A DNA stretch of 64,000 bases, taken from NCBI GenBank assembly GCA_023376005.1, contig CM042157.1, forward strand, positions 59,502,538-59,566,537, given 5' to 3'. This DNA is from Doryteuthis pealeii. Lineage: Eukaryota > Mollusca > Cephalopoda > Myopsida > Loliginidae. Position numbers and translations under genes: made by a program. The notes under the pieces are model-generated. The model saw nothing but the letters and a program-made list of their open reading frames with translations, made no database searches and was not told where the DNA came from. Shown here one piece after another: positions 19,861-31,083 of this stretch; position 1 is the first letter of the stretch, and every line of letters begins with the position of its first letter.

Positions 19861-20546
19861 TATTTTATGTACGTTATTTATGAGTATTATATGGTTATTA
19901 TGTACAAATTTGAGGCCAATAGTTTAAGTATATTAAAATTTATGGAAAAAAAAGTTTGATAGCTGGAAAAAAAAAGATATACAATCCACAAAATACCTCC
20001 CCACCTTTTGGTCTGTAACTTTTTTCCAACAATAATTTATGATAAAAGATTATATTGGCATCTTTTCGACTATAAGAGCCGATGGCGTAGTGTAGAAAAA
20101 GATTTTATCTGCGTCCGTGCGAGTGGCTGAGCTGGCCAATTTTTGAATGGCCGTCTCCGGTGTACTGACTGCATACAGTGTTACTTGACAGAAGATTAGT
20201 ACCAGTATAATTCACATAGAATTAACTTTCCAACGATACCATAAACAAGAGATTTATAACAATTTACTGGACCGATTAAAAAAATAAAACAACAATAAAC
20301 AAACAAAAAATAACAAAACAAAACGAAAGTGAAACGTCGAGAAAGTTCAAGAGTGTCAATATTACTAAGGTGAGTCAAAAGTTTTACAATATTTGCATAC
20401 GGGTTAGTTTCCGGAATAAACCCCAGGAACCGGTGGGAATCGAACTCATGCCACATATAACGATATTAGAGATCCATCCACATAAAAGCAATACGCATTT
20501 TCATCTGATAGATCGATGTTACATATTCATGCTTTAAATCGACGTA

Positions 20547-21084
20547 TACCGTGTTTCCCCGAAAATAAGACCTACCTGCAAAATAAGACCTTGCGTGATT
20601 TTTCAAGATGATTTTAATATAAGTCTCCCCTTAAAATAAACCCAAGTTGAGAGCGGCAAGCAGACGAAAGAAAAAAACACGAGCAGGCTACCTGGATAAG
20701 AACTTCTCATTCAGTAAGATGTCTCTTGTTCGACATGAGAGAATAGGAACGAAAATTCTGTAGGAAATTGCGTAATACGAAAATTCCTCAGGAATTTTGT
20801 AATCCAGTGACTTGCAGAACAATAATATTCCAGAAGATGATGATATGATTATTTTTAATGAATTGTCATTAGTTTTTGAATTAAAAAAAAAAAACATTAA
20901 TGGTAAATAAATGTCGATCGTTTTTTCGTAATTTCTGTTTATTTAGAAATTTCGTAATTTTCTACTTCGTAATGTCGTTTTTCGATTTTGGAAAAATAAG
21001 ACATCCCCCTAAAATAAGCCCTAGTTTTATATTTCGCAGTGAAAATTAATTTAAGCTCTGTTTTATTTTCGGGGGAGCACGGTA
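20547..21084. mobile_element. TIR element family F5 (CCGAAAATAAGAC type)
   Basis: Starts TACCGTGTTTCCCCGAAAAT and ends with the inverted TTTTCGGGGGAGCACGGTA, with TA at both ends, consistent with TA target duplication as in Tc1/mariner-like elements. Subterminal AAAATAAGAC motifs repeat inside. The interior (20697-20890, plus strand) reads YLDKNFSFSKMSLVRHERIG and, further on, PEDDDMIIFNELSLVFEL with stops between. It could be the decayed end of a transposase, but I cannot confirm that. The second copy, at 63493-64000, runs off the window. Confidence 0.75.
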
Positions 21085-22044
21085 TTTATCTTTTCTACTA
21101 TCTGAATGGATCTGGGTACATGATATGTTATCTGTTACAATGTGTTTTGCCATCCTGTAGGCCTTAAGTCAGAGCGCTTATCCAGTGGAATTGGATCCTT
21201 GGTAAAGAGTCTTGAGTATTGGTAATCGACCGGTATTGTAAGTCCCTCCTTAATGAGTGCAATTATAATTATGTCCAGTGTGGGGGTTTAAGTAGTGTAT
21301 CAGCCACGCAGTATGGTTGGTGATTGGCGAAGTAATAGACCACGGGACAGGCTAGTCTATAAATCCAGGTGGGGAATTAGAGCACACCTTATATGCCCAA
21401 ACTATTCCAACAATCTGCATAGCTTGGCTGGTATATGTTGTCTATCTCTGGGTGGCTGTCTTTCCTGGTCTTAGGTATCTTGTTGATTTCTTTGGGTTTT
21501 TTTATCCTGACCAGAGATTTCTTGTCCTGTGTCCATTGTTTAGTTCTTGATAAATGAACACAAGACTTTTTTGTTTTACTTAGATCTTATATTTAAAAAA
21601 AATAAAATTCAGACCAAATCAAACGCGCGTGAGAAATGGCTTTTTGGACGAGCGATACCATCATTTCTCACGTTGGCTCGTCCAGTCAGAGAAGAGTGGT
21701 CAAATACAGGGTTAAATCTTGTCAATCAAATTCCCTGGATTTTCCCATAAAATCGTTATTTTGATTTAATTACACTATGGTACACAATTGATAGGTAGCC
21801 TATCAACTATGTAACACAGAGTTGGACAACAAGCTAAAGCGTACAGTCTAGAGAGAGTCCAAGCTGAGACATTTCGCCGCTTCTTCTCTACCCTAAGTCT
21901 GGGTTAACACGGAGTTGTTGCTGGCAATAAATGTACTATAATTTATCGTTCAAGACCTTTTATTTACAACGTGTTTTCTAGACGAATTCTACACTTTACT
22001 ACACTTCGATCTTCGATCGGGCAGCTGCTGTCAAAGTTTCTGAC

Positions 22045-22320
22045 ATCCCACCATGTCAGATGAACACAAATCCCATTTACATCGGGAACCACGCTCAAAC
22101 CGAAACTCATGCGGTGACTAGTGTTAAAAATTGCGTGTATTCCGTCGGCATTCCTATTTTGAGGAACCCCAAATACTGGGCAATAAACCTAACTCTGACC
22201 CTTTTAGACGATGGGGCAGGTGTTACCTGGGTGTTGCCTTCTGGGATTCACGCCAGTATTATATATCTTACCGGTCCAATGGCCGAAGACTCAGGGTTTG
22301 AATGCTGCTATCAAAATATC
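22045..22320 (+). repeat. dispersed repeat family E copy
   Basis: Same blocks as 19645-19860 with divergence. An F3 element follows closely. Confidence 0.7.
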
Positions 22321-22353
22321 TTCAACTGAAACTGAAGGCATTGTATAGCAAAA

Positions 22354-22451
22354 TATATGGTTATTTTCTATAACTCCAACATAAACAAAGGGGAACCACT
22401 CTTGACTGATAAATTATTTATTTATTTTCACATTAAACTAACCCTAACCCC

Positions 22452-22484
<33 letters not shown>

Positions 22485-22595
22485 ACCCTAACCCTAACCC
22501 CGTCTTCTTTTTTCCCAGTAAATAAATAAATAAATAATTTATCAGTCAAGAGTGGTTCCCCTTTGTTTATGTTGGAGTTATAGGAAATAACCAAA
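22354..22595. mobile_element. TIR element family F3 with telomere-like core
   Basis: Arms of about 75 bases (outer end GGTTATTTTCTATAACTCC, inner GGGGAACCACTCTTGACTGA and an ATTTATTTATT tract) surround about 65 bases of CCCTAA/CCCTAAA units at 22438-22500. The arms are nearly perfect inverted complements. No coding capacity. Partner copy at 61965-62225. Confidence 0.85.
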
Positions 22596-22859
22596 TTTAT
22601 TCACCTTGACTATTCCAATAATACGTTGCAGTGGTTAAACCATGGCAGTTTTTTTGTACTGACTTATGAAGAACTGGGAAGAGTTCAACAAATTGATTGT
22701 TTTTTGTTTAATTATTGAATTATAACCCTTAATCAGTAAAAATCTAAAATTGAATTTTGTACGTTTCTTAATTATAAACATATTAAGTTATATACAAGAT
22801 TTCAATGCTGAATTGAACCTCTTTTCAAATTTTTAAGACAACACGTAAGCACCACGACA

Positions 22860-22915
22860 TTCTTTTATATATATACATATATATAGATAATATGTATCCA
22901 ATTTTATGAAGATAA
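22860..22915 (-). other. possible Helitron-like 5' end
   Basis: On the minus strand, TATCTATATATATGTATATA leads into TAAAAGAATGTCGTGGTGCT. This resembles Helitron 5' termini, but no 3' hairpin/CTRR end was located. Confidence 0.25.
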
Positions 22916-23092
22916 GAATATTATTTTATTAAGATTCTGGAAATGCTCCCCTTGCTGTCGCTTCCTGGATTTTAGAGTGTACATTAAAATAACTAAGCCT
23001 AGATTACAGTGTATTTATTCTTTTCTTTATATTCACGATCCAATTTTTTAAGAATTCACTTTTCACTGCTCATTCATTTTTTTTTTTCAACC

Positions 23093-23430
23093 TACCGTAT
23101 TTTTTTCGGCATATAGGACGCACTTTTTCCCCAGAATTTTGGCTAAAAGAATTGCCCTGCGTCTTATACATTGTTTGAGACCTTCCGTAGGCCTAGGCTA
23201 ATCTTCTCTATGATGCTCACTAACCCAGCTTACGCTCAGTACTTTTACCTACCCTAAACTTCTTATCGCTTGCCTGTACTGCCAAATTACTTTTATACAG
23301 CTATGTTTCAACTTGTGTAATGCACATCTAGAGTGTTTTCAACAACATGCTTAAATGCACTAAAAACCTTTTTTTCCTGAATCTGACCTGCTGAAATCAG
23401 GGTGCGTCTTATATGCCGTCAAATACGTTA
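23093..23430. mobile_element. TIR element family F1 (CCGTATTTGACGGCATATA type)
   Basis: Starts TACCGTATTTTTTTCGGCAT and ends with the inverted TATATGCCGTCAAATACGTTA. Conserved internal blocks are GCCCTGCGTCTTATACAT, GAGACCT...AGGCCTAGGCTA and TCTGACCTGCTGAAAT. TA-flanked, non-coding MITE of about 340 bases. It abuts the SINE at 23433. Confidence 0.85.
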
Positions 23431-23432
23431 AT

Positions 23433-23673
23433 TTATTTCACAACCCACAGAAGGGTCGGGACATATACTTTGAAAATCCCTGATTAAGAAGATCAGAAAT
23501 TTATTGACACGGAGAAAAATAAACTTTAAACTGACAAAATGATCCAACCAATAAAGTATTTACTCAGTTTGCCGCAAATAGAATGTGACACATGGTCCCA
23601 AGTTTCAGGATCGAACTCGCCATTCAATTATAATAGGCCTGCAAGATTAGCTTGCTAACCATTACTCACGATG
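23433..23673 (-). mobile_element. tRNA-derived SINE, family C
   Basis: The minus strand has an A-box-like GTGAGTAATGGTTAGCAAGC and a near-canonical B box GAGTTCGATCCTG. A body of about 160 bases ends TGTGGGTTGTGAAATAAATT. Partner copy at 60897-61143. Confidence 0.8.
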
Positions 23674-23739
23674 GAACGCCTTTTTATTTACCCGACCCGT
23701 TCGCCATAGGCAGGATGTGTGTCTCCCTCCCCACACACA

Positions 23740-23742
23740 CTT

Positions 23743-23788
<46 letters not shown>

Positions 23789-23914
23789 CCTTGTTTTCTC
23801 TATGCCTCGGTTTGTCCCTTCTCACACTCCATCTCTGTTTATGCTCTTTCTCTGTCTCTGTCTCTCTGTCTCTGTCTCTGTCTCTCTCTGTCTCTGTCTC
23901 TGTCTCTGTCTCTG

Positions 23915-23947
<33 letters not shown>

Positions 23948-24038
23948 CTCTCTCTCTGTATTTGTCATCGCTTCATTCCTTCTATTCATCCATCCACCGT
24001 CTCTATTTGTCTCTGTCCCTGACTCATTTTTACTGTGT

Positions 24039-24124
<86 letters not shown>

Positions 24125-24220
24125 GTACTTTCTCTATATCTCTCTCTTTCTGTCTTTTTCTTTGTCTGTCTGTCTATCTGTCTCTCTGATATATCTCTGT
24201 CTCGGTTTATGTATATATAT

Positions 24221-24282
<62 letters not shown>

Positions 24283-24370
24283 CTATTTGTCGTTGCTTCT
24301 GGGTATATCTCATCTATCTACCTATCTATCTACCTCTCACTTTCTAATTTTTCTAAGTGTCAGCTTCTCT

Positions 24371-24424
<54 letters not shown>

Positions 24425-24428
24425 GTTT
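23740..24428. repeat. compound (TATC)n, (TCTG)n and (CT)n microsatellite
   Basis: About 690 bases, almost pure pyrimidine on the plus strand. It begins with TATC units at 23740-23787 and ends with (CT)n. The right-arm partner (59475-60835) is about twice as long. All Ser/Leu-rich frames here are translations of it. Confidence 0.95.
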
Positions 24429-25194
24429 CTCATCGCATCACGCGAGGCTTCCATAGCAGGAAAATTGAATGTCCGAAAGTTCAACAGAGTTCAGAAATAC
24501 ACCACTCAGTGATAATCAAATTCAGGATCCAAAAACTGATCAACGAAAAGAGATTTTCTTGCCATCACTCCGAAACAAGAACCCACACATCAACTCGGCT
24601 TCCCTGCAAAATGGCCGAACGTGTCCATCTGATGGAGGTTAATGTTTGTCCAGGAACAATATGGAATCCAATCGAATTAACCGTAATGTGAGGCTTTACA
24701 ATTAGAGTGATGGACAGTATGCATCGATAGAATATCCTTCGCGCCAAAAAAGACCAAATTATTGACACAACACCAAATAATGTTTTGGCATTGCCGTTGA
24801 TTAATGATTACGTCAGCAAATTATATTTACACACAATTGCTAACGAAAACAAACATCTCAATTAATATACTCGTATTCCTTAATTCCACGACTGTTATCA
24901 TCTTGCAACACCCTCTAGTTTAAAAAAAAATGAAACCTTCCAAATTGTCCAAGACGAAATACAAAAATGTAAATCCTGATTATCTGGTGTTGCTCATCTG
25001 CAGAATTCTTATTTCTTATGTGTGTCATCACTTCAGCTAAATGATGGGCCATTCCGTTTTTATTATAAAGAATGAAAGGGAAGAAAAAGGACGTGCTACA
25101 ATAGAAATAAAATAAGAAAGTAAGTAATAAAAAAAATAAAAAAGTAAAATAAAATAAGAAAGTAAGCATGAAAAAAAAGACGGCAGGGGAAATC

Positions 25195-25195
<1 letters not shown>

Positions 25196-25228
<33 letters not shown>
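25196..25228. repeat. (GA)n microsatellite
   Basis: GA run, with the CT counterpart in the right arm near 58662-58710. Confidence 0.9.
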
Positions 25229-25231
<3 letters not shown>

Positions 25232-25499
25232 TGAGCGCGTGGAACCGATAACGCTAATCTGTTTCAATCGAACATAATGAAAAGAAGGAAAGAAAGAAAA
25301 AGTAAGAGAGGGTTAATGAAGATTATTATACTTTTTACATATTGAACTATTTCGCAATAGCTCTTAAGTAAGTCAAATATTGTAATAATTAAATTATCAT
25401 ACTGGGGTATATCCACAGGTCCTGCTAGTCTCAATTAATACGTTTTTTAATGTTACACTAAGTACAGAAAAACATTATTTGTCATTACTCCCATGTTTA

Positions 25500-26015
25500 T
25501 ACTAACCCGTAGTGGTGGTACCTGCTAGGGTGTCATCTATGGGCCGCCCTGTCGACTGTGGCGTTAGAATGCCCGACTGCACCTCTGCAGAGGGGTAAGA
25601 CTCCCCCAATGGGGCCACCTGTTGGCCGTGGGTGGCAACCCGTGATGCTTAAGGATAGAACCAAGGTAGATGGGAAGTCCATGACTTGCAATACTCCACT
25701 TTGGCCCTATCTTGGGCTTGATGGGCGGTCGGAGAGGTCCCCTCCGATCACGTCAAGCCCTAGCACCTATATGATTTTCCCAACCTTATTACCCTTATGG
25801 CAAGCCCCAACCCCTTTTTATCATATGGGTGCTAGAAGGTGGTGACTGAGGGTCTACATGTCCTGGGAATGACGTTAAACTCTATCTGATGGTGAGGTTC
25901 CAGTTTTGGAGGTTTTAGGAATGTGGAGCACCCCTTCATCACCATCGCTCCCTGGTCCACTCTGACCCGGAGTGGTAGCACCTGTCAGGGTCTCATCTCT
26001 GGGTTAAATAGAAAA
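25500..26015 (+). repeat. dispersed repeat family D, long copy
   Basis: About 515 bases, bounded by closely similar CCGTAGTGGTGGTACCTGCT and CCGGAGTGGTAGCACCTGTC segments, each followed by TCATCT.TGGG. It contains CTAGCACCTATATGATT and TGGTGAGGTTCCAG. The 95-codon frame starting at 25558 is not maintained in other copies. Other copies: 27640-28115, 47225-47790, 49510-50060, 55685-56240 and 57860-58385. Confidence 0.8.
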
Positions 26016-26240
26016 ATATAAATATAATAAAAATTGTGTATCCATTAAGAATGAATTTATTTCAAAACTTTATCGGCATTAAATGACCCACCGAGGTCGA
26101 TATGCCGTAAAACAAACCAAACCAAACCAAACCCATCTATGGGTAAGATAGATCTGCTTAGAAAATATTCGTATTTGATAAGACCCTGTGCAAAAAAGAA
26201 ACCCTCTTAATAAGAACAACAAAAATGTAAATTCATATTT

Positions 26241-26525
26241 ACCAACCCCTCCGCACGAACAGGATGTAACACAAGGTCAATTTCTTATGCAGAGTTTAAC
26301 AGGTTTGAATTCAGAGTTTTTTTCTCTCCTAGACTAGTTGCCTAACCAATGTTAAAAAGCCCAGTCTGTCCTACTAATTACTCATATGTGGAAGGAGAAT
26401 AGTTGAATGCATACCTTTCCAGAGGATATTAGCGTTATATGAAATGGAAAAAGCCTTGTCCATGGTTTGAACTCGTACTGCCGTTTCCATTTCCTGCGAC
26501 GATGACCATTGCACTAGGCGCTTCC
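26241..26525 (-). mobile_element. tRNA-derived SINE, family B
   Basis: Same body as 8757-9035. The head at the right end is degraded in the B box. Confidence 0.8.
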
Positions 26526-26740
26526 ATAAAAATGCAAATATAGATAACTTCTAGGCATAAGATAACCCTAGACAGGTTGAAATGCTGTTAAAATCAATCA
26601 ATCAATGTTCCCTTCTGACGGGCAACGTGGGGGTAGGCAGTCTAGTTTACCATGAATTTGCACAGGTGATGCATTTTATATAAAATCAATTATTTTTTTA
26701 AACAATTTTCATTTCCAACAATAAAAGCAACAAAAATGTT

Positions 26741-27052
26741 TACCGTATTTGACTGCATGTAAGATGCACTCCCATTTCAGCAGGTCATATTCATGTAAAA
26801 ACGTTTTTAATGTATTTAAGCATATATTGTTGAAACCAGTCTAGCTGTGCTTGATTATAACAATACCAGCAATAAAATAAGGATGCATGGAGTTTAGGGT
26901 AGGTAAAAGTACTGAGCGTAAGCTGGGTTAGTGAGCATCATAGAGAAGACTAGCCTAGGCCCACGGGAGGTCTCAAACATCGCCTATGATGTATAAGACG
27001 CAGGGCAATCTTTTTTAGCCAAAATTTTGGGGAAAAAAGTGCGTACTATATT
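26741..27052. mobile_element. TIR element family F1
   Basis: TACCGTATTTGACTGCATGT at the left. The right terminus is degraded (GTGCGTACTATATTA). Internal blocks are as in 23093-23430 but in opposite orientation. Confidence 0.8.
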
Positions 27053-27307
27053 AAAAAAAAACACTTTTGAATAAAATAGGAAATATTTTTCTTGTTTGTT
27101 TGTCTGAATTTTTGAGAAGAGCCTTGATACGTATTATTTTGATTTTTCAGACTGTTTTAAAAAATGGCTTTTCAGTCATGACTCACCTGGATTGAAACAC
27201 GAAATAATCGCACACTAGTTGAGTTCATGGTGCGTAGAGATGCAAGCCAGATGAAGATCAGTACGTATACAACAGTAATTTTTTACGGGCATTATGCAAG
27301 TTAACAC

Positions 27308-27541
27308 AGGGCCGGTTTAGCTCGGTCGGTAGAGCGTCCGACTTAGAACCACAAGGTTCTGATTTCGATACCGGTCCTCACCAACTCAGCATATGTGTAG
27401 CATAGGGATCTGTGCGGTAAAGCAAGGAGCTGATGGTAGGTATGGCGTTCCGTCTCAGACGCAAAAACAATCTCATTGGTCTAGCACTAGTGAAAAGGAG
27501 ATAGGCACCCTTGCTAATCGGCTGATACCGACTTTAGGCCA
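27308..27541 (+). mobile_element. tRNA-derived SINE, family A
   Basis: The best-preserved head: TTTAGCTCGGTCGGTAGAGC (A box) and TTCTGATTTCGATACC (B box), then the family A body ending GATACCGACTTTAGGCCA. Confidence 0.85.
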
Positions 27542-27639
27542 CGGCGATGACGACGATTCATTCTTGTTGGGCATGAAATATTTTAAAACTCATTTTTTAA
27601 ACAAACTTTTTCTTAATTCATTTTTTTAATCTATTTAAA

Positions 27640-28115
27640 ACATTAATCGGAACCTAACAGGTACTCCGAGGCAGAGGGTATTTGTCGCATACCCCACTTG
27701 TATGGACTGGGCACAAGGCCTCGTTTTAACGTGGGCCCACCCACAAGCCAAAGCTGATGGGTGTGAAAGAACAAAAATTACGTCGATCCCGTCGGCATTC
27801 TCCCTCAAGGCGGCGCCTCAAGCGCTGGGCAGAGTGGACCTGGAAATAATAGCAATGAAGAGGTACTCCACATTCCCCAGAGCTACAGAATTGGAACCTC
27901 ACCACTAGATGCAGTTTAACATCATACCTAGGACATTAAAACCACTACCTTCTGGCTCATATATGATAAAAAGGGTGGAGATTTGTCATAAGAACAATAG
28001 GGTCTGGACAATCATATAGGTGCTAGGGCTTGACGTGACCAACCTATTAATCGGTTAGGGGGCCACTCCGAGCAGCCTTCTATCCCAAGTAAGGGACAAA
28101 GTGGTGTGTTACATG
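27640..28115 (-). repeat. dispersed repeat family D copy
   Basis: Reverse-orientation family D with ACCTAACAGGTACTCCG, CAGAGTGGACCTGG and AGGTGCTAGGGCTTGACGTG. The 68-codon frame starting at 27702 recurs at 55891-56181, but only because that is the duplicated arm. Confidence 0.75.
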
Positions 28116-28384
28116 TAGTAAGTTTCAAAAGAGGAATCGATGTAAACTTTTTTTAATGTCCCTTCTGGAACTCCGTAGAATATAATTCCCCATTCACCTT
28201 GAAGTGCACTACCTGTTGATAGATTATTCGGCTCTGTTGTTTGTTTCAAACGTTTGTGGGTTGGAGGTTTATTTACCCAGTACTGAATCTGTCGCGACCA
28301 ATATCAACAGGAAATGGGTGGGGATCGACACCGAGTAGCCTTCAGGGGTTCGCTCTTAGTTAATAACTGCAAAAATGTGAACGC

Positions 28385-28585
28385 GTATACACACACGTGT
28401 ACTCGGCTAAACTTGCAAATCGGTCGGAAAATTGGGGTGACCCAGAAAAAACAGAACCCACAAATTTTGTAATAAAACTGTTAATTTTAACTAGGGGGTT
28501 TAGGGTTACTTAGGGTTTAGGGTTAGTGTTAGGGTTGGGGTTTAGGGTTAGTTTAATGGGAAAATAAATAAATTATTTATCAGTC

Positions 28586-28632
<47 letters not shown>

Positions 28633-28730
28633 AATTTAATAATAAATAAATAATTTGGGTTCTGTTCTGGTTCACCCTAATTTTCCGACCGATTTGCAAG
28701 TCTAACCGTGTACTCTCTATACACACACAT
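28385..28730. mobile_element. TIR element family F4 with telomere-like core
   Basis: Inverted arms contain ACTTGCAAATCGGTCGG and AACAGAACCC. A GGGTTTAGGG/TTAGGG-rich core lies at about 28495-28555, followed by TTTAATGGGAAAATAAATAA and an (AAT)n tract at 28588-28622. The core-flank sequence (GACTGATAAATTATTTATTT, ATTAAACTAACCCTAA) is shared with family F3, although the outer arms differ. Copies at 46670-47045 and 55155-55505. Confidence 0.8.
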
Positions 28731-28789
28731 ACAGACACACGTGTCCTACGTAGGACACTCAACTGGATATTTATACGTACGTCACGTGT

Positions 28790-29165
28790 ACAGGTTAGGC
28801 ACAAGGCCCTATTAATGTGCGACCATCCACGAACCGAAGCTCATGGGTGGCGGATGCAAAAAATGCATTGATCTCTTAAGGGGGCGCCTCAGGCACTGGG
28901 CAATAAACCCAGCCCTGCCCCTTTAAATCAAGGGGTAGGTGTTGCCTAGGGTGATGGTCCCCTGGGATCAACAATGTAAGCTTGTAAGGTCCAGGGCTGA
29001 AGCCACTGGACCCCCACACCCGAGGATACGCAACTGCATCTCATAATGTGACTTAAATCATGCATTTCTAGGGAGTGTAGAGTTAATCTTCGTCGCCATT
29101 ACTCTCAGGTCTACTTTGTACGCACTGACCCGTATATGTTAGGCTTCTACCTACGGGTTAAATGG
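28790..29165 (+). repeat. dispersed repeat family E copy
   Basis: Contains GGCACAAGGCCCTATTAATG, CTGGGCAATAAACCCAG and a terminal TACGGGTTAAATGG segment. Confidence 0.7.
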
Positions 29166-29246
29166 ATCGGTTAAAAGATTGTTACTATTGGATACGAATG
29201 CATGAAACTGTGAGCAAACAAACAATCATTATTAAATTGAAAGAGT

Positions 29247-29994
29247 TACCGTATTTGACGGCATATAAGACGCACCCCCATTTCAGCAGGTCAGATTAAG
29301 CAGAAAAAAACTTTTTAGTGTATTTAAGCATATATTATTGAAAACAGTCTAGCTGTGCATTACACAAGCAGAAACATAGCTGTATAAAAGCAATTTGGCA
29401 GTACAGGCAAGCAATAAGCATACACAAGACATCTCAATAGCACGAAATCTATTAATAATGGAGATTCGCTTACGGTTTTTGTCTGTAACAAAAACTACGT
29501 CATTGCTTACGTCACATTATCCAAAATCGTCATAACAATAAACACACTCGAAATTTGAACATCCAGCATTAGACAGTCCTCATTGTTTTTTTTTTAAATA
29601 AGTTTTAATAAATACATGACTGGTATTATATATCTATATATAGTTTGTTTTATTTTAATACATATTTAAAGTTTACATTCCAAATTGTTTTATTTCTTAA
29701 TTCTTTAATGAATTTGATGATTTTACTTACTTAGGGTACAAACTCGCTGACATTGAATTTTTAACTCCCACCCCTCAGGCAATATGTTTCAAAAATCTAT
29801 TTTTACATCGCCCGGAGGCCGTTTTTTTATTTTGTACTACTACTACTACTACTACTAATAATAATAATAATAATAATAATAATAGCCTAGGCCTACGGCA
29901 GGTCTCAAATTTCACCTACGATGCATACGACAGGGCAATTTTTTGAGCCAAAATTTTGGAAAAAAGTGCGTCCTATATGCTGTCAAATACGGTG
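29247..29994. mobile_element. TIR element family F1 carrying an insertion
   Basis: The left terminus TACCGTATTTGACGGCATAT and the right terminus TATGCTGTCAAATACGGT are both present. About 430 bases of foreign sequence (29449-29880) interrupt the F1 body after GACATCT.AATAG. An (AAT)n tract lies just before the body resumes. Confidence 0.8.
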
Positions 29995-30605
29995 CTTGAA
30001 AACATAAAACGTTGGCGTAAAAATTACTTTTTGAAAGATATTGCCTGGGGTGGGGTGGAAATTAAAAATTCAATGTCAGAGGGTTTGCATCATAAGTAAG
30101 TAAAATCATCAAATTTATTAAAGGAGTAAAAAAAAATAAAACAATTTGAAATGGAAACTTAGTTCTGTCTCCCTCAAATAAGATGTTGCCTGCATCTATT
30201 AATTATTAGTTTTATAATTATTTTGAATATTTTACACATACACTTTAAACAAAATCGTTGGTATTTATTTATTTGTAAACTTTTTAGTTAAGCTGTTGAG
30301 ACTGAAAGAAATGACTATTTCTTGTTTGTAAATAATTTTCTCGTATAACTCTATACGTTAGATAACTTTAAATATATATTAAAATAAAACAAACTATATA
30401 TAAATATATACTACCGGGCATGTATTTATCAAAACTTGTTTTAAGAAAACAGTAAGAACCGTCTAAGTTGGCATATTCACATTTTGAGGTTGTTCTTTAT
30501 TCTACGTATTGGCAATTTTGGGTAATGTGACGTAAGCATTGATGTAGTTTCGGTTACAGACAAATTAAGACCGAATGTCCATTATTAATAGATTAGGTAG
30601 GAATA
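29449..30605. mobile_element. inverted pair of element X (fold-back)
   Basis: 29449-29815 and 30040-30605 are inverted copies of one sequence. The outer ends read CTATTAATAATGGAGATTCG and its complement, with GTCACATTA, AAGTTTACATTCC and ATCAAATT.ATTAA blocks inside. The right end of an F1 element lies between the arms. The right arm carries an extra 150 bases or so. A fragment of the same family is at 35655-35760. Non-coding; superfamily unknown. Confidence 0.75.
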
Positions 30606-31083
30606 CTTTATATCATACAACAGTGTGCAAACAAATGATTATAACTATTGGATAGGATTAGTTACCTGAAACCATATAATTATGTATAAAATATTACTAT
30701 TAAGAACGATTGAAACCATATATCTGTGATAAAATTATTTGTATCAGATATGAATACTTGATAACATACAACTATGTAAGAGTAACATATGGAAATAAAT
30801 CCGAAAATATATTGAAAATAGAAGAACAAAGTATTAAAAAAAAAAGATGAATTTATTCTTGATGGTAAAGTCGACGTTTTTGTCGATTTTTTTGTAACAA
30901 ACGTAGCCGCCACGAGGATAACTAAAAGAACAGAACTGGAGTAAATTTGATATATAAGGATAAAAGAGAGAGAGAGTAAATTAACTATCTAAACTTGAAT
31001 GTAAACTTGAATGTAACTTAACGATCTGAATACATAGGTGTAATATTATATCAGATTTTAATAGTAATAATACAAAATTAAAT
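30606..31083. other. no recognisable feature
   Basis: AT-rich. The minus-strand 77-codon frame starting at 30913 has no motif. A GA run lies at 30965-30976. Confidence 0.4.

Noticed and set aside
22438..22500. A true telomere or chromosome-fusion scar
   Set aside because: The CCCTAA array is short and sits inside a TIR element whose arms are intact on both sides, so it is element cargo.
23652..24691. Long Ser/Leu-rich frames (up to 231 codons), and their partners at 59570-60920
   Set aside because: They are all translations of CT/GA microsatellites, open in several frames at once; no non-repetitive domain.
25558..25845. 95-codon frame inside family D
   Set aside because: Not conserved among other family D copies, which have stops and indels; the repeat is non-coding.
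27308..27380. A functional tRNA gene
   Set aside because: A/B boxes are present, but no full cloverleaf, and it is followed by a SINE body repeated in at least six places.
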